Assembly: GCF_000012945.1 (NCBI RefSeq)
Contig: NC_007509.1
Span: 1,240,001 to 1,304,000 of the forward strand
DNA: 64,000 nt
Direction of reading: 5' to 3'
DNA from: Burkholderia lata
GTDB taxonomy: Bacteria > Pseudomonadota > Gammaproteobacteria > Burkholderiales > Burkholderiaceae
Shown here: piece after piece, positions 43,065 through 54,749 of the stretch
Layout: each line of letters starts with the position of its first letter
Position numbering within the stretch: the stretch's first letter is position 1
Program-made: the position numbers and the translations under genes
The notes under the pieces: generated by a model
The model's input: the letters and a program-made list of their open reading frames with translations, nothing else
The model's database searches: none
What the model was told of the DNA's origin: nothing

Positions 43065-43432
43065 CGCGTGCCCTCCGCCGCACCGCCCGCGCGCCGCTGG
43101 CGGCGCAGCAGCGCGCGCGTGACGAACGCGGTCACCGCGATCGCGAGCGTGGTGCTGACGGCCAGCGCGACGACGACCGCAACCGCATCGCCGCGCACGC
43201 GGTCGGCCGACACCATGATGCCGACGCCGGCCGGCACGAACAGCAGCGACAGGTGGCGCAGCAGCTCGAGCGCGGTCGGCTCGATCGCGTCGGCCACCTG
43301 CGGGCGCAGCATCACGAAGCCGAACAGCAGCAGCATGCCGATCACCGGGCCCGGCACCGGCAGGCCGAACAGGTAGGACACGCCTTCCCCGAGACACTGG
43401 AAGGTCAGCAAGACCGCGAACGCCTGCAGCAT
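43061..43432 (-). CDS. cidA: CidA/LrgA-family holin-like protein
   Basis: This 123-aa protein has four membrane segments and the family pattern FQCLGEGVSYLFGLPVPGPV followed by LRHLSLLFVPAGVGIM. It pairs with the LrgB gene downstream. Roles proposed for such pairs are control of autolysis and transport of small organic acids. Confidence 0.9.
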   Translation of the reverse strand: MLQAFAVLLTFQCLGEGVSYLFGLPVPGPVIGMLLLFGFVMLRPQVADAIEPTALELLRHLSLLFVPAGVGIMVSADRVRGDAVAVVVALAVSTTLAIAVTAFVTRALLRRQRRAGGAAEGTR

Positions 43433-43611
43433 GAACGGCTTCTCCCGAACGGGGCCGTGCGGCCGGACGGCCGCGCGACCGATGGCCGGCGGCTTGCGAC
43501 GCCGGCGTGAACGATACGGGCGATCGTACCAACTTCACGCGCGATCGGACATCGCCGCGTGCGGGTGCGGCCGGGAGACGCCGCCGGGAGCGCGGCGCGC
43601 CCTGTACCCCG

Positions 43612-45027
43612 TCACTGCCCCGGCACGTGAACGCCCTCGCGCCCGGCCGCCGGCTCGGCGCCCTTGCCGCGATACCACACCGCATAGACGACCGACAACA
43701 CGATCATGAACGGCACGCCGCAGAACAGCGTCATCCGGAACTCGCGCGTGAAATACGTCGTCACCAGCGCCGCGAACATCAGCGCGGCGCCGAGCAGCGA
43801 CGTGACCGGGAAGCCCCACATCCGGAACGCGAGCACCTGGCCGCGGTGGTGCCGGCGGAAGAACAGGTGCGTGACGAAGATCATCAGCCACGTGAACATC
43901 GCGCCGAACATCGACACCGACATCATCATCACGAACGACGTGTCCGGATACAGCACGTTCAGCACGGTCGCGAGCGCGATCCCGATCGCGGACAGGCCGA
44001 GCGCCGCCGCCGGCACGCCGTGGCCCGTCAGCCGGCCGAGCGCCTTCGGCGCGTAGCCGGCGCGCGACAGGCTGAACATCATCCGCGTCGTGATGTAGAG
44101 CTGGCTGTTCATCGCCGACAGCGCGGCCACCAGGATCACGAAGTTGATCACGCCGGCCGCGCCCGGCACGTGCGTCGCGGCCATCACCTTCACGAACGGG
44201 CTTTCGTCGGCGCCGGCCGCCGTCCACGGGACGATCGCCAGCATCAGCGCGAGCGTCAGCAGGTAGAAGAACACAAGGCGCACCATCGTCGCGCGGAACG
44301 CGCGCGTGATCGCCTGGTGCGGGTCGCGCGCCTCGCCGGCCGCGACCGCGATCATCTCGATGCTCAGGTAGCTGAAGATCGACACGATCACCGCGACCCA
44401 CATCCCCCACACGCCCTTCGGAAAGAAGCCGCCGTGCGCCGTGTAGTTCGCGAAGCCGATGCCGGAGCCCGCCGGCGCACCGAACACGACCACCGCGCCG
44501 AGCGCGATGAATGCGACGATCGCGGCAATCTTCAGCATCGAGAACACGTACTCGACCGCGCCGAACACCTTCACGCTGACCAGGTTGATGCCGATCAGCG
44601 CGGCCGAGAAGCCGACGATCCAGTACCAGCCCGGCACGGCCGGAAACCAGTACTTCATGTACACCGCGATCGCCGTCACCTCGGTGCCGACCGCGAACAC
44701 GATCGACGCCCAGTACGCGTAGCGCACGAGAAAGCCGGCCCACGGGCTCACGTAGTGCTCGGCATACGCGCCGAACGAGCCCGACGTCGGGTGCGCGACC
44801 GTCATCTCGGCGAGGCAGCCCATTAGCAGCAGCGCGATCAGCGCGCCGATCGCATAGCTGACGAGCACGCTCGGCCCCGCGAAGCCAATCGCGAAGCCGC
44901 TGCCGAGGAACAGCCCCGTCCCGATCGCGCCGCCGATCGCGATCATCGACAGCTGCCCGGTGGACAGCCCGCGATGCAACCCCTTCTCACGTTCGACGAT
45001 CGCGTCGAATCCCTGCCGCTGGTTCAT
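43612..45027 (-). CDS. Amino-acid permease (APC family), kynurenine-operon associated
   Basis: This 471-aa protein has 12 membrane segments. The amino-acid permease signatures are IAIGGAIGTGLFLGSGFAIG in the first segment and SIEMIAVAAGEARDP in the middle. It is the last gene of the leftward kyn/nba run, 112 bp beyond kynU. Uptake of tryptophan, kynurenine or a related aromatic amino acid is inferred from position; the sequence itself fixes only the family. Confidence 0.85.
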   Translation of the reverse strand: MNQRQGFDAIVEREKGLHRGLSTGQLSMIAIGGAIGTGLFLGSGFAIGFAGPSVLVSYAIGALIALLLMGCLAEMTVAHPTSGSFGAYAEHYVSPWAGFLVRYAYWASIVFAVGTEVTAIAVYMKYWFPAVPGWYWIVGFSAALIGINLVSVKVFGAVEYVFSMLKIAAIVAFIALGAVVVFGAPAGSGIGFANYTAHGGFFPKGVWGMWVAVIVSIFSYLSIEMIAVAAGEARDPHQAITRAFRATMVRLVFFYLLTLALMLAIVPWTAAGADESPFVKVMAATHVPGAAGVINFVILVAALSAMNSQLYITTRMMFSLSRAGYAPKALGRLTGHGVPAAALGLSAIGIALATVLNVLYPDTSFVMMMSVSMFGAMFTWLMIFVTHLFFRRHHRGQVLAFRMWGFPVTSLLGAALMFAALVTTYFTREFRMTLFCGVPFMIVLSVVYAVWYRGKGAEPAAGREGVHVPGQ

Positions 45028-45093
45028 GCCGTGTCTCCTTCGTCGAACGCGCCCCGCGTGGTGCGGGACGTCGTCCGATCTCGTTCTGCGTTC

Positions 45094-45123
45094 TGTTGCG
45101 TCGTGTTGCGTCGTACTGCGTGC
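45094..45123. repeat. Short 10-bp direct repeat between permease and kynU
   Basis: Two exact copies of TGTTGCGTCG and a degenerate third (TACTGCGTGC) lie in the gap. This is a second, unrelated 10-bp-period repeat in an intergenic region of this window. Confidence 0.5.
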
Positions 45124-45139
45124 CGGATTGCGCGGGCCG

Positions 45140-46369
45140 TCAGGTCACCGACTTGCGCGCGAGGAATGCGTCGGTGTTCCATGCACCGCTCGTCACCACG
45201 TCCTTCAGCGCGGCGATCGTGTCCCACACGTCGACGTAGCGCACGTACAGCGGCGCGAAGCCGAAGCGCAGGATGTCGGGCGCGCGGAAGTCGCCGATCA
45301 TGTTGCGCGCGATCAGCGCCTGCACGATCGCGTAGCCCTGCTCGTGCGCGAGCGACACCTGGCTGCCGCGCTGCGTGGCGTCGCGCGGCGACGCGAGCGT
45401 GAAGCCGAGGCCCGCGAGTTCCTGGTCGACGAGCGCGATGAACAGGTCGCCGAGCGCGACGCTCTTGTCGCGCAGCACGTCGAGATCGACGCCGTCGAAT
45501 GCGTCCAGCGCAGCTTCGAGCGCGATCACGCCGAGCTGCGGCGCGGTGCCCGTCAGCATCCGGTCGATCGCCGGATGCGGCGCGTAGTCGTGCGTGAAGT
45601 CGAACGGCTTCGCATGGCCGTGCCAGCCCGTCAGCGGCTGCCGCACGCTCGCGAGATGCCGCGACGCGACGAACACGTAGGCCGGTGCGCCGGGCCCGCC
45701 GTTCAGGTACTTGTAGCCGCAGCCGACCGCGAAGTCCGCGTCGCACGCGTTCAGCCCGATCGGCATCGCGCCGGCCGAGTGGCACAGGTCCCACACGCTC
45801 AGCGCGCCCGCCTCGTGCGCCTGGCGCGTGACGGCCGCCATGTCGTAGCGCTTGCCGCTCTTGTAGTTCACGTGCGTCAGCGACACGACCGCGACGCTGT
45901 CGTCGATCGCCGCGACGATGTCGTCCGGATCGACGCAGCGCAGCTCGCAACCGGTCATCTCGGCGACGCTCGCCGCGATATAAACGTCGGTCGGGAAATT
46001 GGTGCGCTCCGCGAGGATCACGCGGCGCCCCGGCCGCATCCGCGTGGCCGCCACCAGCACCTTGAAGAGATTCACCGACGTCGAATCGGCGACGATCACC
46101 TCGCCGTCGCCCGCGCCGATCAGCTTCGCGATCTTGTCGCCGGTGCGCTGCGGCGCCGGGTACCAGTCGGCGTCGTTCCACGAGCGGATCAGCCCGTGCG
46201 CCCATTCGTGCTGGAGCGCGCGCTGCATGCGCGCCGGCACGTTCGCCGGCATCGCGCCGAGCGAGTTGCCGTCGAGATAGATCGTGTCCGCGGGCAGGTC
46301 GAAGCGCGCGCGGCAGTGGGCGAGCGGGTCGGCCGCATCGAGTGCGGCGCAGTGTTCGCGTGTGGTCAT
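45140..46369 (-). CDS. kynU: Kynureninase
   Basis: This 409-aa PLP enzyme has the substrate loop FDLPADTIYLDGNSLGAMP, the conserved SVNLFKVL and TNFPTDVY blocks, WDLCHSAG, and the PLP-binding Lys at 220 in GCGYKYLNGGPGAPAY. It cleaves kynurenine to anthranilate and alanine, or 3-hydroxykynurenine to 3-hydroxyanthranilate. The latter fits here because the next genes degrade 3-hydroxyanthranilate. It lies 43 bp after nbaD in the same leftward run. No kynA or kynB is adjacent, unlike the usual kynBUA cluster. Confidence 0.95.
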   Translation of the reverse strand: MTTREHCAALDAADPLAHCRARFDLPADTIYLDGNSLGAMPANVPARMQRALQHEWAHGLIRSWNDADWYPAPQRTGDKIAKLIGAGDGEVIVADSTSVNLFKVLVAATRMRPGRRVILAERTNFPTDVYIAASVAEMTGCELRCVDPDDIVAAIDDSVAVVSLTHVNYKSGKRYDMAAVTRQAHEAGALSVWDLCHSAGAMPIGLNACDADFAVGCGYKYLNGGPGAPAYVFVASRHLASVRQPLTGWHGHAKPFDFTHDYAPHPAIDRMLTGTAPQLGVIALEAALDAFDGVDLDVLRDKSVALGDLFIALVDQELAGLGFTLASPRDATQRGSQVSLAHEQGYAIVQALIARNMIGDFRAPDILRFGFAPLYVRYVDVWDTIAALKDVVTSGAWNTDAFLARKSVT

Positions 46370-46412
46370 GAAATCAGGTTTCCTTCTTGAATGGAGTTCG
46401 TCGTAAGGGGCA

Positions 46413-47438
46413 TCAGGCCGCGCGCGACGCCGCGGCCGGCGGCAGGTCGAAGAAGCGCAGCGCGTTGCCGCCGAGGATCTTGGCTTTCGCGGATTCGGAG
46501 AGATCGGGATGCTGCTCGACGAGCGAACCGATCCGTTGCTCGCCGAGCGGGAATGGATAGTCGGAGCCGAGCATCACGCGGTCCTCGCCCATCGTGTCGA
46601 CCAAGAGGCGCAGCGCGCCGCGATCGAATACCGCGCTGTCCACGTGGAAGCGGTCGAGATAGCTGACGGGCGGATGCGGGCAGTCCTCGCGCACGATGTC
46701 GCGCTGCTCCCACGCGTTCTGCACGCGGCCGAGCAGGAACGCGAAGCTGCCGCCGCCGTGCGCGAAGCACAGCTTCAGCGTGCGCGGAATCCGCTCGAAC
46801 GCGCCGGACAGGATCAGCGACACCATGCTGAGCTGCGTCTCGGCCGGCATCGCGACGAGCCACGGCAGCATCCATTTCTTCATCCGGCCGTCGGTCATCA
46901 TGTCCCACGGATGCACGAGCACCGGAATGCCGTCGTTCGCGCAGTGCGCGAGGAACGTGACGAGGTGTGCGTCGTCGAGGTCGAGCGGCCCGAGATGGTT
47001 GCCGATCTGCACGCCGCGATGGCCGGCGCGATGCGCGCGCGTCGCTTCGCGGCACGCGAGCTCGACGTCCTGCAGCGGCACCTGCGCGAGCGCGAGCATC
47101 CGGTCGGGCGCATGCGCGCACAGTTCGAGCGCGCGGTCGTTCATCCGCATCGCCCAGTCGTGCGCATCGTGCGGCGCGCTGTCGTAGCCGAACATCACGG
47201 GCGTCGCGCACATCAGCTGGATGTCGATGCCGAGCGCGTCCATCTCCTCGAGGCGCGCGGCCGGGTCCCACAGCGCGCGGTAGACCGGGCGAAACGCGCG
47301 CTCGCCCGTCATGATCATCCCGTTCTGGCCGTCCGCGTCGATGCGCAGCCACGGCGCGCGCTGCGCGTCGAGGCGCGCGGCTTCTTCCCGCGTAATCGGC
47401 GGGAAGAAGTGCGAATGCATGTCGATTCGAAGTGTCAT
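46413..47438 (-). CDS. nbaD: 2-amino-3-carboxymuconate-6-semialdehyde decarboxylase
   Basis: This 341-aa amidohydrolase-fold enzyme starts [14 protein letters not shown], with metal ligands H8 and H10. Later sites are LVHPWDMM (His near 173), [14 protein letters not shown] and GSDYPFPLG (Asp near 290), the ACMSD pattern. It removes CO2 from the ring-cleavage product to give 2-aminomuconate 6-semialdehyde, before spontaneous quinolinate formation. The ATG at 47438 is 31 bp from nbaC. Confidence 0.95.
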   Translation of the reverse strand: MTLRIDMHSHFFPPITREEAARLDAQRAPWLRIDADGQNGMIMTGERAFRPVYRALWDPAARLEEMDALGIDIQLMCATPVMFGYDSAPHDAHDWAMRMNDRALELCAHAPDRMLALAQVPLQDVELACREATRAHRAGHRGVQIGNHLGPLDLDDAHLVTFLAHCANDGIPVLVHPWDMMTDGRMKKWMLPWLVAMPAETQLSMVSLILSGAFERIPRTLKLCFAHGGGSFAFLLGRVQNAWEQRDIVREDCPHPPVSYLDRFHVDSAVFDRGALRLLVDTMGEDRVMLGSDYPFPLGEQRIGSLVEQHPDLSESAKAKILGGNALRFFDLPPAAASRAA

Positions 47439-47469
47439 CGTCGTTCTGTCGGTGAAAGGGCGCGGCGGG

Positions 47470-48471
<1,002 letters not shown>

Positions 48472-48475
<4 letters not shown>

Positions 48476-49245
48476 GATGGTCGAGTGGTGGTGAATTCGG
48501 TGCTGCCGAGCCCGTGCACCGTGCAATGCACGTGCGCGCCGGCTGGTAACGCATCGGCGGCCGTCGCCGCCCCGGCCATGATCAGCGAGCCGGCCGGCAG
48601 CACGAGCCCGCTCGCCGCGATCAGCCGCGATGCCTGCACGACCGAGCGCAGCGGATCGCCGAGGATCGCGGCGGTCGAGCCGGTCTGGACCACGCGGCCG
48701 TTGATCCGCATCACGACGCCTGCATTGCGCAGCCCGTCGAAACGCGTGCTCCACGGGCCGATCGTGAGGCCGGCCGAAGAGCAGTTGTCGGCCACCACGT
48801 CCTCCAGCGTGAAGCGGAAATCGCGGTAGCGCGAATCGATGATCTCCATCGCCGGCGCGACGGCTTCCAGGTAGCCGGCTGCTTCGAGCAGCGTCAGCGG
48901 CCGGTCGATGTCGCGGCGCGTGAGGAAGCACACTTCCGGCTCGACGCGCGGATGGATGAAGCGCCCGAGCGCGACGTGCCCGCCGTCTTCTTCCAGCATC
49001 GTGTCGGTGAGCCAGCCCCAGATCAGGCTGTCGACGCCCATCTGGACCATCTTCGCGCGGCTCGTGAAGCCGAGCTTCACGCCGACCATCGTCTCGCCGC
49101 GATCGATGCGGCGCTCGATCGACGCGCGCTGGATCACATAAGCCTCGTCGAGCGAGAACGCGGCGCCGGTCGTCAGTTGCGCGATCGCCTCCGCGTGGCG
49201 CGCGGCGTCGTCGACGCGGGCGGCCAGCCTGTCGAGATCGGTCAT
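48472..49245 (-). CDS. nbaG: 4-oxalocrotonate decarboxylase
   Basis: This 257-aa protein has the hydratase/decarboxylase fold with [18 protein letters not shown], the acidic metal ligands in [12 protein letters not shown] and the C-terminal [13 protein letters not shown]. It converts 4-oxalocrotonate to 2-oxopent-4-enoate. A paralogous hydratase (nbaH) lies two genes upstream, and the decarboxylase call follows gene order. It overlaps genes at both ends by 4 bp. Confidence 0.9.
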
Positions 49246-50270
49246 GCGGCCTCCCGTGCCTTCAGCATGTCGAGCGCGACGTCGACGATCATGTCCTCCT
49301 GCCCGCCGACCATCCGCCGCCGGCCGAGCTCGACCATGATGTCGAACGCCGACAGCCCGTATTTCGCGGCGGCCGCTTCGGTGTGGCGCAGAAAGCTCGA
49401 ATACACGCCCGCATAGCCGAGCGCGAGCGTCTCCCGGTCCACCCGCACCGGGCGCTCCTGCAACGGGCGCACGATGTCTTCCGCCGCGTCGATCAGCTGC
49501 TTCACGTCGCAGCCGTGATGCAGCCCGAGGCGGTCGACCGCCGCGACGAACACTTCGAGCGGCGCGTTGCCGGCCCCGGCGCCCATGCCCGTCAGCGATG
49601 CATCGATGCGGTCGCAACCGTGTTCGAGCGCGACGATCGAGTTCGCCACACCGAGCGACAGGTTGTGGTGCGCGTGCATGCCCGTCTGCGTGGCCGGGTC
49701 GAGCACGGCCTTCAGCGCATCGAAGCGCGCGGCGACATCGCGCATGCCGAGCGCGCCGCCCGAATCGACCACGTACACGCACTGCGCGCCGTAGCTTTCC
49801 ATCAGCTTCGCCTGTTGCGCGAGCGCGTCCGGCGACGTCATGTGCGACATCATCAGGAAGCCGACGGTGTCCATCCCGAGTTCGCGTGCATACGCGATGT
49901 GCTGCTTCGAGATGTCGGCTTCCGTGCAGTGCGTCGCGATCCGCACGATGCGCGCGCCGGCGTCGTACGCGGCGCGCAGGTCGTGCACGGTGCCGATGCC
50001 CGGCAGCAGCAGCGTCGCGACCTGCGCACGCTTCACCGTGCCGGCCACCGCCTCGATCCACTGCAGGTCGGTATGCGCACCGAAGCCGTAGTTGAAGCTC
50101 GACCCCGACAGCCCGTCGCCGTGCGCGACCTCGATGCTGTCGACGCCCGCGTCGTCGAGCGCGCGCGCAATCGCGACGGCGCTGTCGAGCGAATACTGAT
50201 GGCGGATCGCATGCATGCCGTCGCGCAGCGTCACGTCCGATAGATAGATCTTGTTCGTCTGGTCGGTCAT
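49242..50270 (-). CDS. nbaI: 4-hydroxy-2-oxovalerate aldolase
   Basis: This 342-aa enzyme has the aldolase start [15 protein letters not shown], a metal site in [15 protein letters not shown], and a C-terminal communication domain with [14 protein letters not shown]. It splits 4-hydroxy-2-oxovalerate into pyruvate and acetaldehyde and channels acetaldehyde to NbaJ, whose gene is 13 bp upstream. Confidence 0.96.
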   Translation of the reverse strand: MTDQTNKIYLSDVTLRDGMHAIRHQYSLDSAVAIARALDDAGVDSIEVAHGDGLSGSSFNYGFGAHTDLQWIEAVAGTVKRAQVATLLLPGIGTVHDLRAAYDAGARIVRIATHCTEADISKQHIAYARELGMDTVGFLMMSHMTSPDALAQQAKLMESYGAQCVYVVDSGGALGMRDVAARFDALKAVLDPATQTGMHAHHNLSLGVANSIVALEHGCDRIDASLTGMGAGAGNAPLEVFVAAVDRLGLHHGCDVKQLIDAAEDIVRPLQERPVRVDRETLALGYAGVYSSFLRHTEAAAAKYGLSAFDIMVELGRRRMVGGQEDMIVDVALDMLKAREAA

Positions 50271-50283
50271 CGCCGATCTCCCG

Positions 50284-51228
50284 TCACGCTGCGACGCGGC
50301 TGGCCGCGATCTGTTCGGCGGCCGCGAGCGCGGCCGACGTCATGATGTCCAGGTTCCCCGCATACGACGGCAGGTAGTGCGCGGCGCCTTCGACTTCGAG
50401 GAACACGCTGACCTTCAGCCCCGCGCGGCGCTCGCCCGCGTCGAACGCGAGCGGCTGCGCGGCCGTGTAGCGGTCGAACTGGACGGCCTGCTTGAGCCGG
50501 TAGCCGGGCACGTAGCTCGCGACCGCGTCGACCATCGTGCGGATCGAATGCTCGATCGCGGCGGTGTCGGCGTCTTCGTCGGTCAGGCAGTACACGGTGT
50601 CGCGCATCATCAGCGGCGGCTCGGCCGGGTTCAGCACGATGATCGCCTTGCCGCGCGCGGCGCCGCCGACCGTCTCGATCGCCTTCGACGTCGTTTCGGT
50701 GAATTCGTCGATGTTCGCGCGCGTGCCGGGGCCGGCCGAGCGGCTCGAGATCGACGCGACGATTTCCGCGTAATGCACCGGCGCGACGCGCGACACCGCG
50801 TGCACGATCGGGATCGTCGCCTGGCCGCCGCAGGTCACCATGTTCAGGTTCGGCGCGTCGAGATGTTCGAACAGGTTGACCACCGGCACGACGAACGGCC
50901 CGATCGCGGCCGGCGTCAGGTCGATCACCTGCACGCCGTGACGGCCGAGCACCTCCGCATGGCGCGCATGCGCGCCGGCCGAGGTCGCGTCGAACGCGAT
51001 CCGCACGTCGGCGAATCCGGGCATCGCGACGAGGCCGTCGATCCCGCCGGCGGTGGTCGGCACGCCGAGCCGCGCGGCACGCGCGAGCCCGTCGGAGGCC
51101 GGGTCGATGCCGACCATCGCGGCGACGTCCAGATGCTTCGCATGACGCAGCACCTTGATCATCAGGTCGGTGCCGATGTTGCCGGAGCCGATGATGGCCA
51201 CGGCGAGCTTGTCGAGGTCTTTCATCAT
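50284..51228 (-). CDS. nbaJ: Acetaldehyde dehydrogenase (acylating)
   Basis: This 314-aa protein begins [21 protein letters not shown], with an NAD-binding Rossmann motif. It has the catalytic Cys in [11 protein letters not shown] and the motif [21 protein letters not shown]. It converts acetaldehyde to acetyl-CoA in complex with the aldolase. Two adjacent ATGs exist (51228 and 51225); the first overlaps the nbaH stop as ATGA. Confidence 0.96.
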   Translation of the reverse strand: MMKDLDKLAVAIIGSGNIGTDLMIKVLRHAKHLDVAAMVGIDPASDGLARAARLGVPTTAGGIDGLVAMPGFADVRIAFDATSAGAHARHAEVLGRHGVQVIDLTPAAIGPFVVPVVNLFEHLDAPNLNMVTCGGQATIPIVHAVSRVAPVHYAEIVASISSRSAGPGTRANIDEFTETTSKAIETVGGAARGKAIIVLNPAEPPLMMRDTVYCLTDEDADTAAIEHSIRTMVDAVASYVPGYRLKQAVQFDRYTAAQPLAFDAGERRAGLKVSVFLEVEGAAHYLPSYAGNLDIMTSAALAAAEQIAASRVAA

Positions 51229-52049
51229 TCACGCTCCGGTTGGGTGGAGAAATACGCGCTCACGCTGCCGAGCCCTTCGATCCGCGCGGTGAACACGTCG
51301 CCCGGCTGCACGCCGACCATCGGCCCGAGCGCGCCCGTCAGCACGATGTCGCCGGCTTGCAGCGGCGCGCCGACGCGCGCCATCGTGTTCGCGAGCCACA
51401 GCGCCGCATGCAGCGGATTGCCGAGGCACGCGGCACCCGCGCCGACGCTCACCGGCTCGCCGCGCCGCTCCATCGCCATCCCGCACTGGATCGCGTCGAA
51501 CGCACCGAGCGTGACCGGCCGGCTGCCGAGCACGAACAGGCCGCTCGACGCGTTGTCCGCGACCGTGTCGGTCAGGCGGATGTCCCAGTTCGCGATCCGG
51601 CTGCCGACGATCTCGATCGCGGGCAACGCATACGCGGTCGCGCCGATCAGGTCGGCCATCGTGTGCCGCTCGTGCGGCAGGTCGCGTTCGAGCACCAGCG
51701 CGATCTCCGCCTCGACTTTCGGCTGCTGCGTGCGCGCCAGCGCGATCTCCTCGCCGTCGGCCACTGCCATGTCGTCGAACAGCATCCCGAAGTCGGGTTG
51801 ATCGACGCCGAGCTGCTTCTGCACGGCCGCCGACGTCAGGCCGATCTTGCGGCCGACGAGGCGCCGCCCCGCGGCGCGCTTGCGTGCGGTATTCGCGCGC
51901 TGCACCGCATACGCGGCATCGAGCGCATCGCCGCCGAGCGCCGCGATCGCGTCGCGCACCGGGGCACACGGCACGCCGTCGCGCTCGGCCGCCCACAACG
52001 TGTCGGCGATCGCCTGCACCGCATTCCGGTCGAATTCGCTCATGCTCAT
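51225..52049 (-). CDS. nbaH: 2-oxopent-4-enoate hydratase
   Basis: This 274-aa protein of the MhpD family has [21 protein letters not shown], the metal-binding [12 protein letters not shown] and [14 protein letters not shown]. It adds water to 2-oxopent-4-enoate to give 4-hydroxy-2-oxovalerate. The ATG at 52049 overlaps the upstream stop (ATGA) and is preferred over the one at 52043. Confidence 0.94.
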   Translation of the reverse strand: MSMSEFDRNAVQAIADTLWAAERDGVPCAPVRDAIAALGGDALDAAYAVQRANTARKRAAGRRLVGRKIGLTSAAVQKQLGVDQPDFGMLFDDMAVADGEEIALARTQQPKVEAEIALVLERDLPHERHTMADLIGATAYALPAIEIVGSRIANWDIRLTDTVADNASSGLFVLGSRPVTLGAFDAIQCGMAMERRGEPVSVGAGAACLGNPLHAALWLANTMARVGAPLQAGDIVLTGALGPMVGVQPGDVFTARIEGLGSVSAYFSTQPERE

Positions 52050-53536
52050 GCGACCCTCACGCAGACGTTGGTGGTTTCGGAATAGAAATCGAGCGAGTGA
52101 CGTCCGCCCTCGCGGCCGATGCCCGACAGCTTGGTGCCGCCGAACGGCGTGCGCAGGTCGCGCACGAACCATGCGTTCAGCCACACGATGCCGGTCTCGA
52201 TCCGTTTCGCGACGCGATGGCCGCGCGCGAGGTGCGTCGTCCACACGCTTGCGGCCAGGCCATACGCGCTGTCGTTCACGCGACGGATCACTTCGTCCTC
52301 GCTGTCGAACGGCGCGACGTGGCACACGGGCCCGAAGATCTCCTCGGTCACGCAGCGCGCGGTGTCGGGCAGCCCGGTCCAGATGGTCGGCTGCACGAAT
52401 GCGCCGTCGTCGCGCGCATCGCCGAACGCCGGCACGCCGCCACCCGTCACGACCGTCGCGCCTTCGTCGACGGCCAGCCGGAAATACGACAGCACCTTGT
52501 CGCGATGACCGCGCGAGATCAGCGGCCCCATCGTCGTGGCCGGATCGTCGGGCGCACCGACTTGCAGCGCCTCGGTGCGCGTTTTCAGCGCGGCGACGAA
52601 GCGCTCGAAGATCGGCCGCTCGACGTACACGCGCTCGCTGCACAGGCACACCTGCCCGGCATTGGTGAAGCTCGACTTGACGATGCCGTCCACCGCCGCG
52701 TCGAAATCGGCGTCGGCGAACACGACCGCTGCATTCTTGCCGCCGAGTTCGAACGAGATGTCCTTCACGCCGTCGGCGACGGCCTTCATGATCGCGCTGC
52801 CCGTGCGCGATTCGCCGGTGAACGTGATCGCGTCGATGCCCGGATGGCGCGTGAGGAATTCGCCGGCGGCGGCCGGCCCGTGGCCGTGCACGAGGTTGAA
52901 CACGCCGCGCGGCAGGCCGACCGCGTCGATCACTTCGGCGAGCAGCGTCGCGGAACCGGGCGTCTCTTCCGACGGCTTCGCGACGACGCAGTTGCCCATC
53001 GCGAGCGCCGGCGCGACCTTCCACGTGAACAGCAGCAGCGGCAGGTTCCACGGCGAGATGATGCCGACCACGCCGAGCGGCTTGCGCGTCACGTAGTTGA
53101 GATACTGCGCGCCGTCGGCCGTCTGCGATTCGAAGCAGTCGTCGCCGGCCGTACGGACCAGGTCGGCGAACGTGCGGAAATTGGCGATGCCGCGCGCGAT
53201 GTCGAGCGTGCGGGCCTGCGCGAGCGGGCGGCCGGTGTCGGCCACTTCGGCCGCGACGAAATCGTCGAAGCGTGCCTGGATGCCGTCGGCGATCCGGTGC
53301 AGCCAGTCGGCCCGCTGCGCGGGCGTCGTGTCGCGCCAGCCGGCCGCCTGTGCGGCGCGTGCCGCGCGCACGGCGGCGTCGACGCTCGCTTCATCGGCCT
53401 CGCAGACGCGGGCGATTTCGCGGCCGTCGACCGGGCTCGTATCCGCGAACGTGCGCGCGGTTTCGACGAACGCGCCGTCGATGTAGTGTCGCAACAGCCG
53501 CGGCGTGCGCGCGGCGTCAGTCGTGTCTCGATTCAC
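52046..53536 (-). CDS. nbaE: 2-aminomuconate 6-semialdehyde dehydrogenase
   Basis: This 496-aa aldehyde dehydrogenase has the NAD-binding [14 protein letters not shown], catalytic Glu in FELGGKNA and catalytic Cys in [14 protein letters not shown]. It oxidises 2-aminomuconate 6-semialdehyde to 2-aminomuconate. The start is a GTG at 53536 with AGGAG 5 bases upstream. It is the first gene of the operon; a weak promoter (TTGTCG, 18 bases, TAGACT on the minus strand) may lie just upstream. Confidence 0.95.
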   Translation of the reverse strand: MNRDTTDAARTPRLLRHYIDGAFVETARTFADTSPVDGREIARVCEADEASVDAAVRAARAAQAAGWRDTTPAQRADWLHRIADGIQARFDDFVAAEVADTGRPLAQARTLDIARGIANFRTFADLVRTAGDDCFESQTADGAQYLNYVTRKPLGVVGIISPWNLPLLLFTWKVAPALAMGNCVVAKPSEETPGSATLLAEVIDAVGLPRGVFNLVHGHGPAAAGEFLTRHPGIDAITFTGESRTGSAIMKAVADGVKDISFELGGKNAAVVFADADFDAAVDGIVKSSFTNAGQVCLCSERVYVERPIFERFVAALKTRTEALQVGAPDDPATTMGPLISRGHRDKVLSYFRLAVDEGATVVTGGGVPAFGDARDDGAFVQPTIWTGLPDTARCVTEEIFGPVCHVAPFDSEDEVIRRVNDSAYGLAASVWTTHLARGHRVAKRIETGIVWLNAWFVRDLRTPFGGTKLSGIGREGGRHSLDFYSETTNVCVRVA

Positions 53537-53674
53537 AGCGTCTCCTGCTCGTATGGACTGTCAGCAGGAGTCTAGGGAAGCCGCGCGAGAAGCGACAATC
53601 AAACATTCGGCGCTGGCTATGCTAAACCGGAATACCCGCGAGAGCCTTGCTCCGAAAGGGTTTCCGGCCGGTAC

Positions 53675-54640
53675 TCAGTTACCCGGCTCGTGCTCCTGCA
53701 CCGCTTCCTTCAGGCATTCGATGAACGCGCGGCACGCGGCGCTCTGCTCCTTGTTCGAGCGCACCGAGAAGCCGACCGTGCCGAACGCGCCCGTTTCGGG
53801 CAGGTCGAGCATGCGCAGCAGCCCGGCCTGCGCGAACTGCCGTGCGGCGACGCGCGGCATCAGCGCGATGCGCGGCGTGTCGAGCAGCAACCCGATGTTG
53901 GTGAGCAGCGACAGCGATTCGACGATGTCGGTCGGCAACGGCAATCCGGCCGCGCGGAACAGGTGCTCGGCCGCGAGCCGCGACGGCGAATCGGGCGTCG
54001 GCAGGATCCACGGCGCATCGACCAGCTCGCGCAGCGACGGTGCCGGGTCGGGCACCGGGCCGTAGCCGTTGCCGACCACCGCGCACATCGATTCGTCGAA
54101 CAGCGCCTCGTGCGTAAGCGGGAACGCGCTCGCGATCGGCAGCTCGCGCTCGGGCAGACGGCCGACGACGATATCGAGATCGCCGGTGGCCAGCGCCGGG
54201 AACAGGTGCGCGGTCGTGCCTTCGCGCACGGTGACGAGCACGTGCGGCGTGCGTGCTTTCAGCATCGCGATCGCGCGCGGCAGCAATCGTGCGGATGCCG
54301 AGATCAGCGTGCCGACGATCACATGCCCACTGGTGCCGAGCCGGAAATCGTTCAGCTCGTCGGTCATGTAGCGCAGCTCGGCCATCAGCGATTTCACGCG
54401 CCGCCCGAGCAACAGGCCGAGCTCGGTCGGCACCACGCCGCGGTTCGAGCGCGAGAACAGCGCGCCGTCGAAGCACGATTCGAGCTCGTGGATCACCTTC
54501 GTCACGGCCGGCTGCGTGAGCCGCATCTCGTTGGCTGCACGCACCACCGAACGCGTTTCCAGCACGCGCTCGAAAATCATCAACTGGTTCAGCTTGAGCC
54601 GGCGGATCAGGGAGATCTCGCTGAGCGGATTCGCGTCCAT
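53675..54640 (-). CDS. LysR-family regulator of the kyn/nba operon (NbaR-like)
   Basis: This 321-aa protein has a LysR helix-turn-helix at about 30-50 (SVVRAANEMRLTQPAVTKVI) and a GbpR/CbnR-type effector domain. It lies upstream of nbaE on the same strand with 138 bp between them. That layout is less usual than divergence, but control of the operon by a pathway intermediate is likely. The start is set at MDANPLSEISLIRRL (ATG at 54640). Confidence 0.85.
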   Translation of the reverse strand: MDANPLSEISLIRRLKLNQLMIFERVLETRSVVRAANEMRLTQPAVTKVIHELESCFDGALFSRSNRGVVPTELGLLLGRRVKSLMAELRYMTDELNDFRLGTSGHVIVGTLISASARLLPRAIAMLKARTPHVLVTVREGTTAHLFPALATGDLDIVVGRLPERELPIASAFPLTHEALFDESMCAVVGNGYGPVPDPAPSLRELVDAPWILPTPDSPSRLAAEHLFRAAGLPLPTDIVESLSLLTNIGLLLDTPRIALMPRVAARQFAQAGLLRMLDLPETGAFGTVGFSVRSNKEQSAACRAFIECLKEAVQEHEPGN

Positions 54641-54749
54641 GTCTGCTTCGTCGTCGAAAGGGGGATGCCGGACCTTAGCAACTTTACGGTTGGCGCGCAT
54701 CGGGAGATGCACGGCCCGTACGGCACCCGCCCCTGCGTTCGCCTTTGTA